Positions 1-8,994 are shown, numbered from the stretch's first letter. The stretch: DNA of 45,373 bases from Eubacterium sp. (GCA_023663915.1 JAMPGN010000007.1:1-45373); one strand, 5' to 3'. Notes: generated by a model not told the origin, from the sequence alone. Numbers and translations: made by a program.

Positions 1-1
1 T

Positions 2-1072
2 ATGCAGGATTTTATCAAAATATCCAAATATGCTGGAATGCGCAATGATCTAGCGCAGGCAGGCGGCGGAAACACATCGGTGAAAATGGACGATCACATT
101 ATGCTTGTCAAGAGTTCCGGCTGTCAGTTGGCGGACGTAAGCGAACAGATCGGTTATTCTAAAGTGGACTATCGGAAGATTGTAGATTATTTTAAGGAAC
201 ATGTAGAAGTGCATGAAGAAGATGTTTTTACGGAAGAGGTCGGCAAAGAATTATTGCAAGAAGTGCAGATCGAGGGCGGACGCGCTTCGATCGAGACGTT
301 TCTTCATGCAATTACCGGTAAATATACTTTGCATTCCCATCCTACGCTTGTCAATATATTAGCAGCGAGGTCAGGCGGCATGGATACGCTTCGCGCGCTT
401 TTTCCGCAAGCGGTGTTTGTTCCTTATAGAAAGCCGGGGGCGGCGCTGGCGGAGACCTATTATAAACTGTATCAAAAACAGCAGGCGCAGGGCGCAGACG
501 GATCGGTTATTTTTCTGGCGAATCATGGGCTGGTAGTCAGTGGCGACAGTGCGGATGAAGTGATAGAGAAGACAGAGCAGGTTTTGGGTAAGATCGCGGA
601 ATATCTTGGCGTGGACGATAGCGCTTACCGTGCGGCAACGGCGATTTATTGCACGATACAGAAGATCGACGAACTTAAGGGAGATATCGTCTATGTATCA
701 GAGAATCGCTATCTGTCGCAGGAGTATGCAGGAGCGAGGTTGGTTGAAAAAGGATTATGGCAGCACGCTTTTTGTCCGGACTGCGTGGTCTACGCCAACA
801 AAAGGTTATTATGGCTTAAGAAAAATTATGGGACGCAGGATATTCTGGATTTTATCGGACAGAATGGTGTTCCGGCGTTGATTTATTATGAAGGGCATTT
901 CTACATTCTGGCGGAGAGTGTTAAGAAGGCGCAGGAGATAGAGAATGTGATGAGTTTTGCGGCGAGGGTGCAGTGCAGCAATCTGGGGCAGGAAATGAAC
1001 TATCTGACAGATGCGCAGGAAGACGAGCTTTTAAACTGGGATGCGGAGAAATACCGCAGACAGAAAGCATAA
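2..1072 (+). CDS. Class II aldolase/adducin family protein
   Basis: Family members are zinc-dependent aldolases or epimerases acting on sugar phosphates (fuculose-, rhamnulose- or ribulose-phosphate type). Visible motifs: an AGGGNTS loop at residues 20-26 (phosphate binding), RASIE with Glu98, the zinc pair H111-S-H113 and a third histidine in NHGL at H175. This matches the Glu plus three-His site of FucA-like enzymes. At 356 aa it is longer than simple FucA (about 215 aa) and resembles the N-terminal part of larger rhamnulose-phosphate aldolase-like proteins. The ATG is base 2 of the window, so no ribosome binding site can be seen and the true start could lie upstream. It leads a plus-strand series with nucleotidyltransferases and glycosyltransferases, which suggests it makes a sugar or polyol phosphate for surface glycan rather than for catabolism. 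Exact substrate unknown. Confidence 0.85.
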   Translation: MQDFIKISKYAGMRNDLAQAGGGNTSVKMDDHIMLVKSSGCQLADVSEQIGYSKVDYRKIVDYFKEHVEVHEEDVFTEEVGKELLQEVQIEGGRASIETFLHAITGKYTLHSHPTLVNILAARSGGMDTLRALFPQAVFVPYRKPGAALAETYYKLYQKQQAQGADGSVIFLANHGLVVSGDSADEVIEKTEQVLGKIAEYLGVDDSAYRAATAIYCTIQKIDELKGDIVYVSENRYLSQEYAGARLVEKGLWQHAFCPDCVVYANKRLLWLKKNYGTQDILDFIGQNGVPALIYYEGHFYILAESVKKAQEIENVMSFAARVQCSNLGQEMNYLTDAQEDELLNWDAEKYRRQKA

Positions 1073-1148
1073 TGAGGAATATGGAGTAATGCTGTATTTA
1101 GAAGACGCAGCATGGGATGTGGAGAAGTGCTGCAGGCAGAAGGCGTAG
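1037..1148 (+). repeat. Diverged tandem copy of the aldolase gene tail
   Basis: The last 36 bases of the aldolase gene (1037-1072, encoding WDAEKYRRQKA and stop) recur at 1113-1148 with nine differences, all transitions. The second copy still reads WDVEKCCRQKA and stop, and is in frame with an ATG at 1089. That leaves a 19-codon remnant, too short to call a gene. A short GAAGAC match also precedes both copies. It looks like a decayed tandem duplication of the 3' end. Confidence 0.6.
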
Positions 1149-1229
1149 CAGGAAATGTAATTTGATGTGGATACAGAGTACGTCAGATGAATTATGAAGG
1201 ACATACGGTGATCGATAAGGAGAGAATAC

Positions 1230-2996
1230 ATGAATGTGATGATTCCGATGACGGGATATGGTTCCCGTTTTGTGGCGGCAGGATATAAGGACTTAAAACC
1301 TTTTATAAAGATCATGGATAAACCGGTCATAGAGTGGATTGTGACGAAGATGTACCCTTCGGATGTGCAGTTTATTTTTGTGTGTCGGGGAGAGCATTTA
1401 AAAGAAGACCCCTCTATGCAGGAGAGATTGTTTGAGCTTGCGCCGGAGGCAGTTATCGTATCGATAGAGGACTGGACCAAGAAAGGACCGGTATATGATG
1501 TACTGCGTGCGTACCGAATGCTGCGCGGGGCGGCAAATGCAGACGCCGCGCAGCGAGAAGGCGAAAGCAGGAAGCAGCTCCGAATGGATGGCGGGGAGAT
1601 TATCGGGGCGAAGAATATAAACATAGAGGACGCATGTATTATCAACTACTGTGATTTCTATATGACGTGGAATTATGCCACTTTTGTCAAAGAAGCCAGG
1701 GAACGGGACTGCGCCGGGGCGGTGCCTTGTTATACAGGATTTCATCCGAATCTCTTGCCGGCCAAAAACTACTATGCTTCATGTCTGACCGATGAGAAGG
1801 ACGATCTGATAGAGATCAGGGAAAAGTATTCTTTTGAAAAAGACAAGACAAAGGCAAAGCATTCTCCGGGGCTATATTATTTCAAGAATGGCGATATCAT
1901 GGAAAAATATTGTCAGATCTTGACGGAGCATGACGAATGCGCCATCAATGGGGAGTTTTATGCATCTCTTCCATATAATTTCATGGTGCGGGACGGGCTG
2001 AAAGTGTGGGTGCCGACGAACGTAGAGTATTTCTGCCAGTGGGGAACGCCGGAAGATATGGAAGAGTTTATTTACTGGACGGACTTGGTTCGTGGGACGA
2101 CTAAGGCGAAGAGACCTGACAGAAATTGTGAAGACAATGCGAAGGATAAGGAGTCCCGGAGCCAGACGGACGGACAGGCAGGGAAAGATACCGCCTGTGG
2201 AAAGATTCTGATTCCCATGGCGGGCGCGGGGCAGCGTTTTGCCGATGCAGGATATCGGGTACATAAGCCGGCGATCATGACGACCGACCGAAAGACCGGC
2301 GAAGAGAAACCGATGGTCGTATGCGCCATACAGGACTTGCCGGGCGTGGCGGCAGATGGCGGAAATGTTATTTATGTGGACAGGACTTTTCATAAGACAG
2401 ACGGCGTGGAAGATGCCATTCACGCTTATTATCTGAGGGCACAATTTATTACGGTAGATCATCTGACGCAGGGACAGGCGTGCACTTGTATGCTGGCAGA
2501 AGAATATCTGAATCCGGAAGAGCCGCTTTTGATTGCTGGCTGTGATAATGGCATGGATATTAACATAGAGGTTTATAAGAAACTGACAAAAGAGTGTGAC
2601 TGCATTGTTTTCACTTACCGCCATAATGAGGCAGTGCTGGCGAATCCGAATGCTTACGGCTGGATGATCGCGGATGGCGAGGGCAATATTACAGGTACGT
2701 CAATCAAAAAGGCGATTTCCGATACGCCCATGGAAGATCCGGCAGTGGTTGCTACGTTCTGGTTTCGGAAAGCGAAGATATTTCTGGATGCGACGAAGAA
2801 AATGATTGCTGAGAATGACCGCGTCAATGGGGAGTACTATGTAGACCAGGTGGCAAGACATGTGCTGGACTTAGGTTACAGGGCGAAGATTTTCGATATT
2901 GACCGTTATGTGGGTTGGGGCACCCCGGCGGATTATGAAGGCTATCAGAAGACTTGGCAGTATTTTAAGGGGTTTATCGAGACAGAAGAGTTATAG
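1230..2996 (+). CDS. Tandem nucleotidyltransferase-domain fusion protein
   Basis: Two NTP-transferase (GT-A fold, sugar-nucleotide pyrophosphorylase type) domains lie in one 588-aa chain. Domain 1 (about residues 1-285) opens with MIPMTGYGSRF, a variant of the usual G-x-G-x-R signature, and has an acidic NYCDFYM metal-site candidate. A charged linker of about 35 residues, rich in K, D and E, follows. Domain 2 (about 325-588) opens with ILIPMAGAGQRF and has AGCDNGMD. Both carry a downstream lysine in a KPF or KPA motif, as sugar-1-phosphate nucleotidyltransferases do. Role inferred: activation of one or two sugar or polyol phosphates with NTP. The start is supported by AGGAG about 8 bases upstream. 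It overlaps nothing and is followed 34 bp later by the GT-C/kinase gene. The two domains may differ in substrate, or one may be regulatory. Confidence 0.8.
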   Translation: MNVMIPMTGYGSRFVAAGYKDLKPFIKIMDKPVIEWIVTKMYPSDVQFIFVCRGEHLKEDPSMQERLFELAPEAVIVSIEDWTKKGPVYDVLRAYRMLRGAANADAAQREGESRKQLRMDGGEIIGAKNINIEDACIINYCDFYMTWNYATFVKEARERDCAGAVPCYTGFHPNLLPAKNYYASCLTDEKDDLIEIREKYSFEKDKTKAKHSPGLYYFKNGDIMEKYCQILTEHDECAINGEFYASLPYNFMVRDGLKVWVPTNVEYFCQWGTPEDMEEFIYWTDLVRGTTKAKRPDRNCEDNAKDKESRSQTDGQAGKDTACGKILIPMAGAGQRFADAGYRVHKPAIMTTDRKTGEEKPMVVCAIQDLPGVAADGGNVIYVDRTFHKTDGVEDAIHAYYLRAQFITVDHLTQGQACTCMLAEEYLNPEEPLLIAGCDNGMDINIEVYKKLTKECDCIVFTYRHNEAVLANPNAYGWMIADGEGNITGTSIKKAISDTPMEDPAVVATFWFRKAKIFLDATKKMIAENDRVNGEYYVDQVARHVLDLGYRAKIFDIDRYVGWGTPADYEGYQKTWQYFKGFIETEEL

Positions 2997-3030
2997 ACCA
3001 AGGCACGCCGAAGAAAGGCATGAACTTTTC

Positions 3031-5145
3031 ATGTTACAGAGATTACACGCGTTAGATTTGGAAAAAAATTATTATAAAATTTTGAGAACTGTCGTTATCG
3101 TGACAGTTTTGTTTAAGTTGCTTCTGATGGGACTTTTTTCCTCGGATTATCAAGACTTGATGTTCATTCCTTTTGTGAAGTGCTTTTTGAACGGTGAGAA
3201 TCCGTATCAGTATTATTATGACAATCAGCTTCTTTCTTCTTTTCCGTATCCGCCTGTGATGCTTTGGATGGAATGCATCGGTGGATTTCTTGTCAGTCTG
3301 AGCGATACGATTCCAGTATTTGTGCAAAACTTGCTTTTTAAACTGCCCTTGCTTTTGATGGACCTGTTGGGATTGTATTATTTGATGCGCATATCAAAAT
3401 CCAAGCGGAAATATATTTTAGTGTTGTACTTTTTGTCCCCGATTGTGCTGTATTCTTCTTATATGCACGGACAGTTGGACATGATACCGACCGTGTTTTT
3501 GATCGGGGCGATCTATTATATGACAGAGACAAACATAACGGCGGATAGGCTTGTGCACAATGAGAGGAAATTTGTGGCGTTCCTCACGTTGGCGTTAGCG
3601 TCGAAATTTCACATAGCGGTAGTGTTTCCGTTATTCTTTTTGTACCTTTATAAGAAAAAGGGACGCAAAAAAGCGATAGTCATGACAGGACTTCCGGTTC
3701 TGTTTACAGCGGCGATTGTAGCGCCTTTCTGGGGCAGCGGGTTTGTCAATATGGTATTGTTTAACAAGGAACAGAGCGCGATTGACAATGTCTATATCGA
3801 GTACGGAAGGGCGCATCTTCTGTTGTGTGTGTTGGTGCTTCTTTTTATTTATTTTCAGGCGTTCCATCTCAACCAGATGAACAGGGATCTTCTGATTAGT
3901 ATGACGGGACTTTTGTTTTCGGTGTTTCTGGCATTCGTGCCGGCGATGCCGGGATGGTTTATATGGGTCGTGCCGTTTTTTATGCTCTATCTTGCCGGAC
4001 TTTCCGTAAACAGAAGCAAAATGGTCATGGTTTACGGGGTTTTTCATTGTCTATACCTGCTTTATTATGTCTGTTTCCATTTTGCCGGGTTTACCGACCT
4101 GTCTTTTCTTGGCAGGAATCTGGACGGACTGAAAGTTGCGGATGAGAGTGTAAAAAATATTGTATTTACTTTGATGGTGGGCGTATTTCTGATTATGGTT
4201 GTGTCCATGTATCTGTACGGTGTCAACAGTAATTCGTACTACCGCAGGAGAAACCGTCCTTTTACGATCGGTATCGCGGGGGACAGTGGCGCGGGCAAGA
4301 GCCGTCTGCTTGTTATGCTGGGCGAATTGCTTTCCGTGGATAACATTCTGAATATCGAGGGGGACGGCGACCACAAGTGGGAGCGCGGCGACGATAACTG
4401 GAATGAGATGACGCATTTAAATCCGCAGGCGAACTATCTGTACAGGCAGGCGGAAGATTTAAAGGTGTTACGCGGAAACAATTCTGTGAAAAGAGCGGAT
4501 TACGACCATGACACGGGCACTTTTACCGCTAAGAGAAGGATTATGCCAAAACCATATATTATTATGTGCGGTCTGCATTCTTTGTATCTGCCTCAGATGC
4601 GGCAGGTGTTGGATATGAAGGTTTATCTGGATACGGACGAGGCGCTTAGGTGTTATTGGAAGTTGGAAAGAGATCAGGGCAGCAGGGGACAGACATGGAC
4701 GCAGGTGAAAGAGCAGATCGAGAGACGCCGTAGCGATGCGGAGAAGTATATCCATCCGCAAAAGCAGTATGCCGATCTCGTAATTCGTTATTTTGACGCA
4801 GGACTGCCGGAAGATTTGGATAAATTGGATAAAGCATATCAAGTGAGTCCGGGCGTGGAATTTTTGATGGATGTGAGTATCAATGCGGAGCCGATGCTCG
4901 CGCTTTTGCAGGAGAACGGGGTGGACAGCAGTTTATCCTATGATAATGATTTGATGCATCAGAGGATTTTATTTGAGGGAAATGATCTGAAAGCGGGCAG
5001 GGAGACTTGGGAAAAGGTCGCACACACAGGAATCTCGCAGATCGAGGATTTGACGGGCGGGCATATTGTGTGGGAGGATGGTGTAAACGGCATTGTGCAG
5101 TTAATGCTTCTGGCGGTGATCGGGGAGATTATGAAAAGAGATTAA
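3031..5145 (+). CDS. GT-C membrane glycosyltransferase fused to a uridine-kinase-like domain
   Basis: About residues 1-400 are a polytopic membrane domain of GT-C style. An early extracytoplasmic loop has NPYQYYYD followed by FPYPPVMLW, then HGQLDMIPTVF and ASKFH. These resemble polyprenyl-phosphate-sugar-dependent hexosyltransferases of the GT87/DUF2029 kind. About 408-704 is a soluble domain opening with the P-loop GDSGAGKS (417-424), typical of the phosphoribulokinase/uridine kinase family. Further kinase-like features include LDMKVYLDTDEALRCYWK and an arginine-rich IERRRSD segment. I chose the ATG at 3031 (AAAGG about 12 bases upstream); the open frame continues upstream inside the previous gene, but that part is not protein-like. 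The product has 704 residues. Whether the kinase acts on a nucleoside, a lipid or a sugar cannot be read from sequence. The domain pairing is unusual. Confidence 0.8.
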   Translation: MLQRLHALDLEKNYYKILRTVVIVTVLFKLLLMGLFSSDYQDLMFIPFVKCFLNGENPYQYYYDNQLLSSFPYPPVMLWMECIGGFLVSLSDTIPVFVQNLLFKLPLLLMDLLGLYYLMRISKSKRKYILVLYFLSPIVLYSSYMHGQLDMIPTVFLIGAIYYMTETNITADRLVHNERKFVAFLTLALASKFHIAVVFPLFFLYLYKKKGRKKAIVMTGLPVLFTAAIVAPFWGSGFVNMVLFNKEQSAIDNVYIEYGRAHLLLCVLVLLFIYFQAFHLNQMNRDLLISMTGLLFSVFLAFVPAMPGWFIWVVPFFMLYLAGLSVNRSKMVMVYGVFHCLYLLYYVCFHFAGFTDLSFLGRNLDGLKVADESVKNIVFTLMVGVFLIMVVSMYLYGVNSNSYYRRRNRPFTIGIAGDSGAGKSRLLVMLGELLSVDNILNIEGDGDHKWERGDDNWNEMTHLNPQANYLYRQAEDLKVLRGNNSVKRADYDHDTGTFTAKRRIMPKPYIIMCGLHSLYLPQMRQVLDMKVYLDTDEALRCYWKLERDQGSRGQTWTQVKEQIERRRSDAEKYIHPQKQYADLVIRYFDAGLPEDLDKLDKAYQVSPGVEFLMDVSINAEPMLALLQENGVDSSLSYDNDLMHQRILFEGNDLKAGRETWEKVAHTGISQIEDLTGGHIVWEDGVNGIVQLMLLAVIGEIMKRD

Positions 5146-5180
5146 CTTAAGAAACAGGTGAGCGGGAGTTAAAAAAGTAG

Positions 5181-5840
5181 ATGGTTAAGGCAGTCATATT
5201 GGATTTGGACGATACATTATATGCTTATGAGCCGTTGGACATTGAAGCGCGGGCAAGGGTGCGTGCTGCTACTTGTGAGCGGTTGGGGATGACAGCCGAA
5301 GAGTATGATGAAGCATATCTTTTCGGCAGGAATGAGACGAAACGACAGCTCGGAGATGTGGGGGCATCACACAACAGATTGTTGTATTATCAGAAGACTT
5401 TGGAATATCTTGGCGTGAATCCGATGCCTTTGTCTTTACATTTATACGAGGTGTATTGGGGAACTTTTCTTCACAATATGGTATTGTATGATGGGGCGCG
5501 TGAGTTGATAGATCATCTGCATGAAAAAGAGATTGAGGTGATGATCTGCACGGATTTAACAGCGCATATCCAGCACCGCAAGATTGAGGCATTGGGGCTG
5601 GCGAAAGATATACGATACCTTGTGACGAGTGAGGAAGCGGGAAGGGAGAAACCGTCGCCGGAGATTTTTCAGCTTTGCCTAAGAAAATTGCAGTTGCCGT
5701 CCGAGGAAGTCTGCTGTATTGGTGACAGTCTTGTGAAGGACGTGGAAGGGGCAAAGAGGATGGGTATGCAGGCGATCCTTTTTCATCCGGATGAACCGAG
5801 TGCGCCGCAGTATGAGGCGGCGGCAAAAATGATATTGTAA
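5181..5840 (+). CDS. HAD superfamily hydrolase, subfamily IA
   Basis: A 219-aa phosphatase-type HAD protein. Motif I is DLDDTLY, with nucleophile Asp8 and acid/base Asp10. Motif II is the threonine of MICTDLT, motif III the lysine of REKPSPEIF, and motif IV GDSLVKD. A helical cap lies between motifs I and II, as in subfamily IA (phosphoglycolate phosphatase and pyrimidine 5'-nucleotidase relatives). It follows the GT-C/kinase gene by 35 bp and is probably co-transcribed. It could dephosphorylate an intermediate of the sugar or polyol pathway encoded around it; substrate not determinable. Start with GGGAG 12 bases upstream, so slightly weak. Confidence 0.85.
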   Translation: MVKAVILDLDDTLYAYEPLDIEARARVRAATCERLGMTAEEYDEAYLFGRNETKRQLGDVGASHNRLLYYQKTLEYLGVNPMPLSLHLYEVYWGTFLHNMVLYDGARELIDHLHEKEIEVMICTDLTAHIQHRKIEALGLAKDIRYLVTSEEAGREKPSPEIFQLCLRKLQLPSEEVCCIGDSLVKDVEGAKRMGMQAILFHPDEPSAPQYEAAAKMIL

Positions 5841-6018
5841 TAAGAATCCGTGATGACAGAGCGCTATGAGAAAATTTGCATTGCAGTTGTGATGCATTGA
5901 AAGGATTAAGATATAATGAGTATTAGTAAGAAGAATGAGTTTACTCGTGTGCGAGCAGCGAATGTCGATCATGCATCGCAGATTCATGATATGATAAATT
6001 TAAAAGGGAGAAAAGCAT

Positions 6019-6717
6019 ATGAAACTGTCAATCGTTGTGCCATGTTATAATGAAGAGCAGAATATTCCGTTGATTCTTAGGCGGTTCGGGGAGATTATCA
6101 AGAGAGACGATATAGAAGTCATTCTTGTGGACAATGGTTCTACGGACAACAGTGCACAGGTGCTTGCAGAGATGCTTCCGAAGTATCCTTTTGCGAGAAC
6201 GACGAAAGTTGAGGTCAACCAGGGCTACGGCTACGGGATTCTACAAGGGTTGAGAGGGTGTACGGGTGAGTATATCGGCTGGACGCATGCGGATATGCAG
6301 ACTGACCCGGCGGATATTCTGAAAGCGCTTGCTATCATTGAACAGGAAAAAGGGCTGGTTTTCGTCAAGGGGAACCGCAAAGGAAGACCGTTTTTTGATG
6401 TATTTTTCACTGCGGGAATGAGTCTGTTTGAGACGTGTTACCTGCGTAAGAAATTATATGATATCAATGCACAGCCTAATATTTTCCCGAAGATTTTCTT
6501 TGATGAGTGGGCGAATCCGCCATATGATTTTTCGCTGGATCTGTATGCATTGTACATGGCGCGCAAGAAAAATCTAAAGGTGGTCAGATTTCCGGTGCTT
6601 TTCCCGGAGAGGATTTATGGGGAGTCCAAATGGAATACGGGACTGAAAGCGAAGTGGAAGTTCATCAAGCGGACGGTAGAGTTTAGTGTGAATTTGAAGA
6701 AGAATGGGAATCTGTAG
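6019..6717 (+). CDS. Family 2 glycosyltransferase, polyprenyl-phosphate type
   Basis: GT-A fold GT2 enzyme of 232 aa without membrane segments. It opens with KLSIVVPCYNEEQNI, has VDNGSTDNS (nucleotide-binding Asp) and WTHADMQTDP in the position of the DxD/DADLQ metal motif of dolichyl-phosphate-mannose synthase-like enzymes. Such enzymes move a sugar from a nucleotide to polyprenyl phosphate on the cytoplasmic face. That would supply the donor for the two GT-C proteins here (3031-5145 and 9663-11264). Strong AAAGGGAG ribosome binding site. It is separated from the HAD gene by 178 bp; a TATAAT at 5912-5917 with a poor -35 could be a promoter for it. Confidence 0.87.
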   Translation: MKLSIVVPCYNEEQNIPLILRRFGEIIKRDDIEVILVDNGSTDNSAQVLAEMLPKYPFARTTKVEVNQGYGYGILQGLRGCTGEYIGWTHADMQTDPADILKALAIIEQEKGLVFVKGNRKGRPFFDVFFTAGMSLFETCYLRKKLYDINAQPNIFPKIFFDEWANPPYDFSLDLYALYMARKKNLKVVRFPVLFPERIYGESKWNTGLKAKWKFIKRTVEFSVNLKKNGNL

Positions 6718-6779
6718 GGCGGGGAATATTGTGGCGAAATGTACTTATTAATTTTTGAGAGGAGCGGCGGACATTTATT

Positions 6780-7436
6780 ATGAAACAAATATTGACCATA
6801 AAAGAGCTTATAGAATCGGCAAAATTGTTTTGCGAACTTGAAAGTAAAGAAAATCACGTGGAACTTATAGGTGCAACAGATGGAAAAACGGTTGGCACTT
6901 ATGTTGAACATAAATTTAAGCATTTTCTTCAATCTCGGTATTCTGTTGAAATTGGAAACAGCGCAAAGGGGATTGATTTGCCCGGCGCTGAAATACAGAC
7001 AGATATAAAGATTACATCGATTACACAGCCGCAATCAAGCTGTCCGTTTCAAAACGCACGTCAAAAAATTTTTGGATTGGGTTATAATTTATTGGTGTTC
7101 GTATATGATAAGCAAGACACAAAGAATTCTTGTACTTTGCGTTTTACTCATTGTACTTTTATTAATAAAGAAAGAACGGCGGATTTCACGATTACAAGGC
7201 GTTTGCGTGAAATGATATATGATGGTGCAAATAAAGAGGATGTGATAGGATTTTTGCAAGATAAAAATGTTCCCGGTGATGAGATTGTATATAATGATCT
7301 TGCGGATGAAATCTTTCATTCTTTGCCTGAACAAGGATATTTAACCATTAGCAACGCTTTGCAATGGCGATTGCAATATGCTAGAGTTATTTCATTAGAC
7401 AATAGTGTGCCAGGAGTTATAAATTATGAGTGGTAA
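6780..7436 (+). CDS. Putative type II restriction endonuclease, PD-(D/E)XK fold
   Basis: A 218-aa protein that I do not recognise by name. It overlaps the start of a DNA adenine methyltransferase by 11 bp, the usual layout of a type II restriction-modification pair. A candidate nuclease core is GIDLPGAEIQTDIKIT: Asp66, then Asp75-Ile-Lys77 as the (D/E)XK element, with Glu43 in a preceding helix (VEHKFKHFL). The next strand is NLLVFVYD. It is clearly more AT-rich than its neighbours and uses codons such as AAA, TTT and ATA heavily, which points to acquisition by transfer. Recognition site unknown. Confidence 0.7.
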   Translation: MKQILTIKELIESAKLFCELESKENHVELIGATDGKTVGTYVEHKFKHFLQSRYSVEIGNSAKGIDLPGAEIQTDIKITSITQPQSSCPFQNARQKIFGLGYNLLVFVYDKQDTKNSCTLRFTHCTFINKERTADFTITRRLREMIYDGANKEDVIGFLQDKNVPGDEIVYNDLADEIFHSLPEQGYLTISNALQWRLQYARVISLDNSVPGVINYEW

Positions 7437-8946
7437 ACGTGAGTATGGTGATTATCAGACGCCTATTTGCTTCGCAGAAAAAGTGTGTTTCTACTTGAAA
7501 GACTATCGACATATAGAACCATCTGCGATAGTGGAGCCAACGTGTGGATTAGGGAGCTTTATTCAAAGCAGTCTGTTATTTAATGCCAAAGAGTATTATG
7601 GAATAGAGATCAATCCGGAATATTGTAAGGCTTGCAAAGATAAAATCAAGGATAATAGAGTAAAAATAATTAATTCTGATTTTTTTACTTTTTCTTCAAA
7701 ATCTTTGATAAAGAATAAATCACAAATACTTGTTATTGGGAATCCGCCATGGGTTACGAATAGTACTCTTTCTGCTCTTGGTTCAGATAATTTACCGATA
7801 AAGACTAATTTCAAAGGCTTGAAAGGAATTGATGCAATTACAGGTACAAGTAATTTTGATATTTGTGAATATATTATTTTACAGTTAATAAACGAATACA
7901 GGGATACAAATACAATTATCGCTATGCTCTGCAAAACGTCTGTTGCGAGAAATGTATTTAAGGAATTGAAAAGAAATTATATTGCCTTTGAATTCTGTGA
8001 TATATTAGAATTTGATGCACTAAAAGTATTTGGAATTAATGCAAGCGCTTGTGTCTTACTCATACAACTCTCTGGTAAAGAAGTTTCATCAGATGCATGT
8101 AATGTTTATTCTTTTGAAAATCCTACAATCATTAAGTCACAGTTTGGATTTTCTAATGGTCAATTTTATAGCAATTTGGATTGTATGACAGAAAATTTTG
8201 ATGGTCGGTGTTGTTTTGAATGGCGTCAAGGGGTGAAACACGACTGTTCTAAAGTAATGGAATTGACTCTATGTAATGATATCTTACAAAACGGGAAAAA
8301 GGAAACAGTTCAGATTGAAGAGGATATCATATTTCCTCTTGTAAAAAGCAGTATGTTTAAAGCGCCTATTCTTCATAATTTTTCAAAATTTGTGATTGTG
8401 ACCCAAAGAAAATCTCGTGAAGAAACAGAACATCTTGAATGTGAAGTACCTAAGACATGGAAATATTTAAACGATAACAAAGAACTTTTTGAATGCCGAA
8501 AGAGTTCTATATATCGCAATGCACCGCCATTTTCTATGTTTGGCGTTGGTGAGTATTCTTATTCGCGATATAAAGTAGGAGTCAGTGGTTTTTATAAGCA
8601 ACCTTTATTTTCTGTTTTATATTCGGATGATGGAAAACCTGTTATGACGGACGATACAAGTTATTTCCTATGTTTTGAATGTTTTGATATGGCATATGTA
8701 GCTATGCTTTTGTTAAATTCCAAAAAAGTGCAACAATTTTTGACAAATATCGCCTTTTTTGATGCGAAAAGACCATATACAAAAAAAGTTCTAGGGCGCA
8801 TCGATTTTGAAAAAATAGTTAATTGTCTGTCTATTCTTGAGCTTGAACAGACGGAGCAGAATTTGCATTTGTCGGAGTATGTTACTAATTCCATGTATGA
8901 TGATTTTAGGGCTTTGCTTCAAATTGGACAAATGAGTTTTGTATAA
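7426..8946 (+). CDS. N6-adenine DNA methyltransferase of a type II RM system
   Basis: A 506-aa gamma-type (TaqI-like order) methyltransferase. GDYQTP near residue 8 is the motif X region, VEPTCGLGSF (36-45) is the SAM-binding motif I, GIEINPEY is motif II, and NPPW (106-109) is the catalytic motif IV that marks N6-adenine or N4-cytosine enzymes. The long C-terminal half, with an FSMFGVGEYSYSRYKVGVSG segment, is probably the target recognition domain. It should protect host DNA from the endonuclease encoded just upstream. AT-rich like its partner; the pair interrupts the glycan gene series between the GT2 and GDPD-like genes. Confidence 0.88.
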   Translation: MSGKREYGDYQTPICFAEKVCFYLKDYRHIEPSAIVEPTCGLGSFIQSSLLFNAKEYYGIEINPEYCKACKDKIKDNRVKIINSDFFTFSSKSLIKNKSQILVIGNPPWVTNSTLSALGSDNLPIKTNFKGLKGIDAITGTSNFDICEYIILQLINEYRDTNTIIAMLCKTSVARNVFKELKRNYIAFEFCDILEFDALKVFGINASACVLLIQLSGKEVSSDACNVYSFENPTIIKSQFGFSNGQFYSNLDCMTENFDGRCCFEWRQGVKHDCSKVMELTLCNDILQNGKKETVQIEEDIIFPLVKSSMFKAPILHNFSKFVIVTQRKSREETEHLECEVPKTWKYLNDNKELFECRKSSIYRNAPPFSMFGVGEYSYSRYKVGVSGFYKQPLFSVLYSDDGKPVMTDDTSYFLCFECFDMAYVAMLLLNSKKVQQFLTNIAFFDAKRPYTKKVLGRIDFEKIVNCLSILELEQTEQNLHLSEYVTNSMYDDFRALLQIGQMSFV

Positions 8947-8994
8947 TGATAAGATGCAGATATACTATTACTATATTTTATGAATGGAGGAAAC

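Noticed and set aside
2899..3030. Extended N terminus of the GT-C/kinase gene overlapping the nucleotidyltransferase gene by about 100 bases
   Set aside because: The added residues are Arg-rich and read the preceding gene in a wrong frame; ATG 3031 begins a normal membrane-protein N terminus.
5881..5917. Promoter TTGTGA-19-TATAAT before the GT2 gene
   Set aside because: The -35 is poor and the spacing long; only noted within the gene entry.
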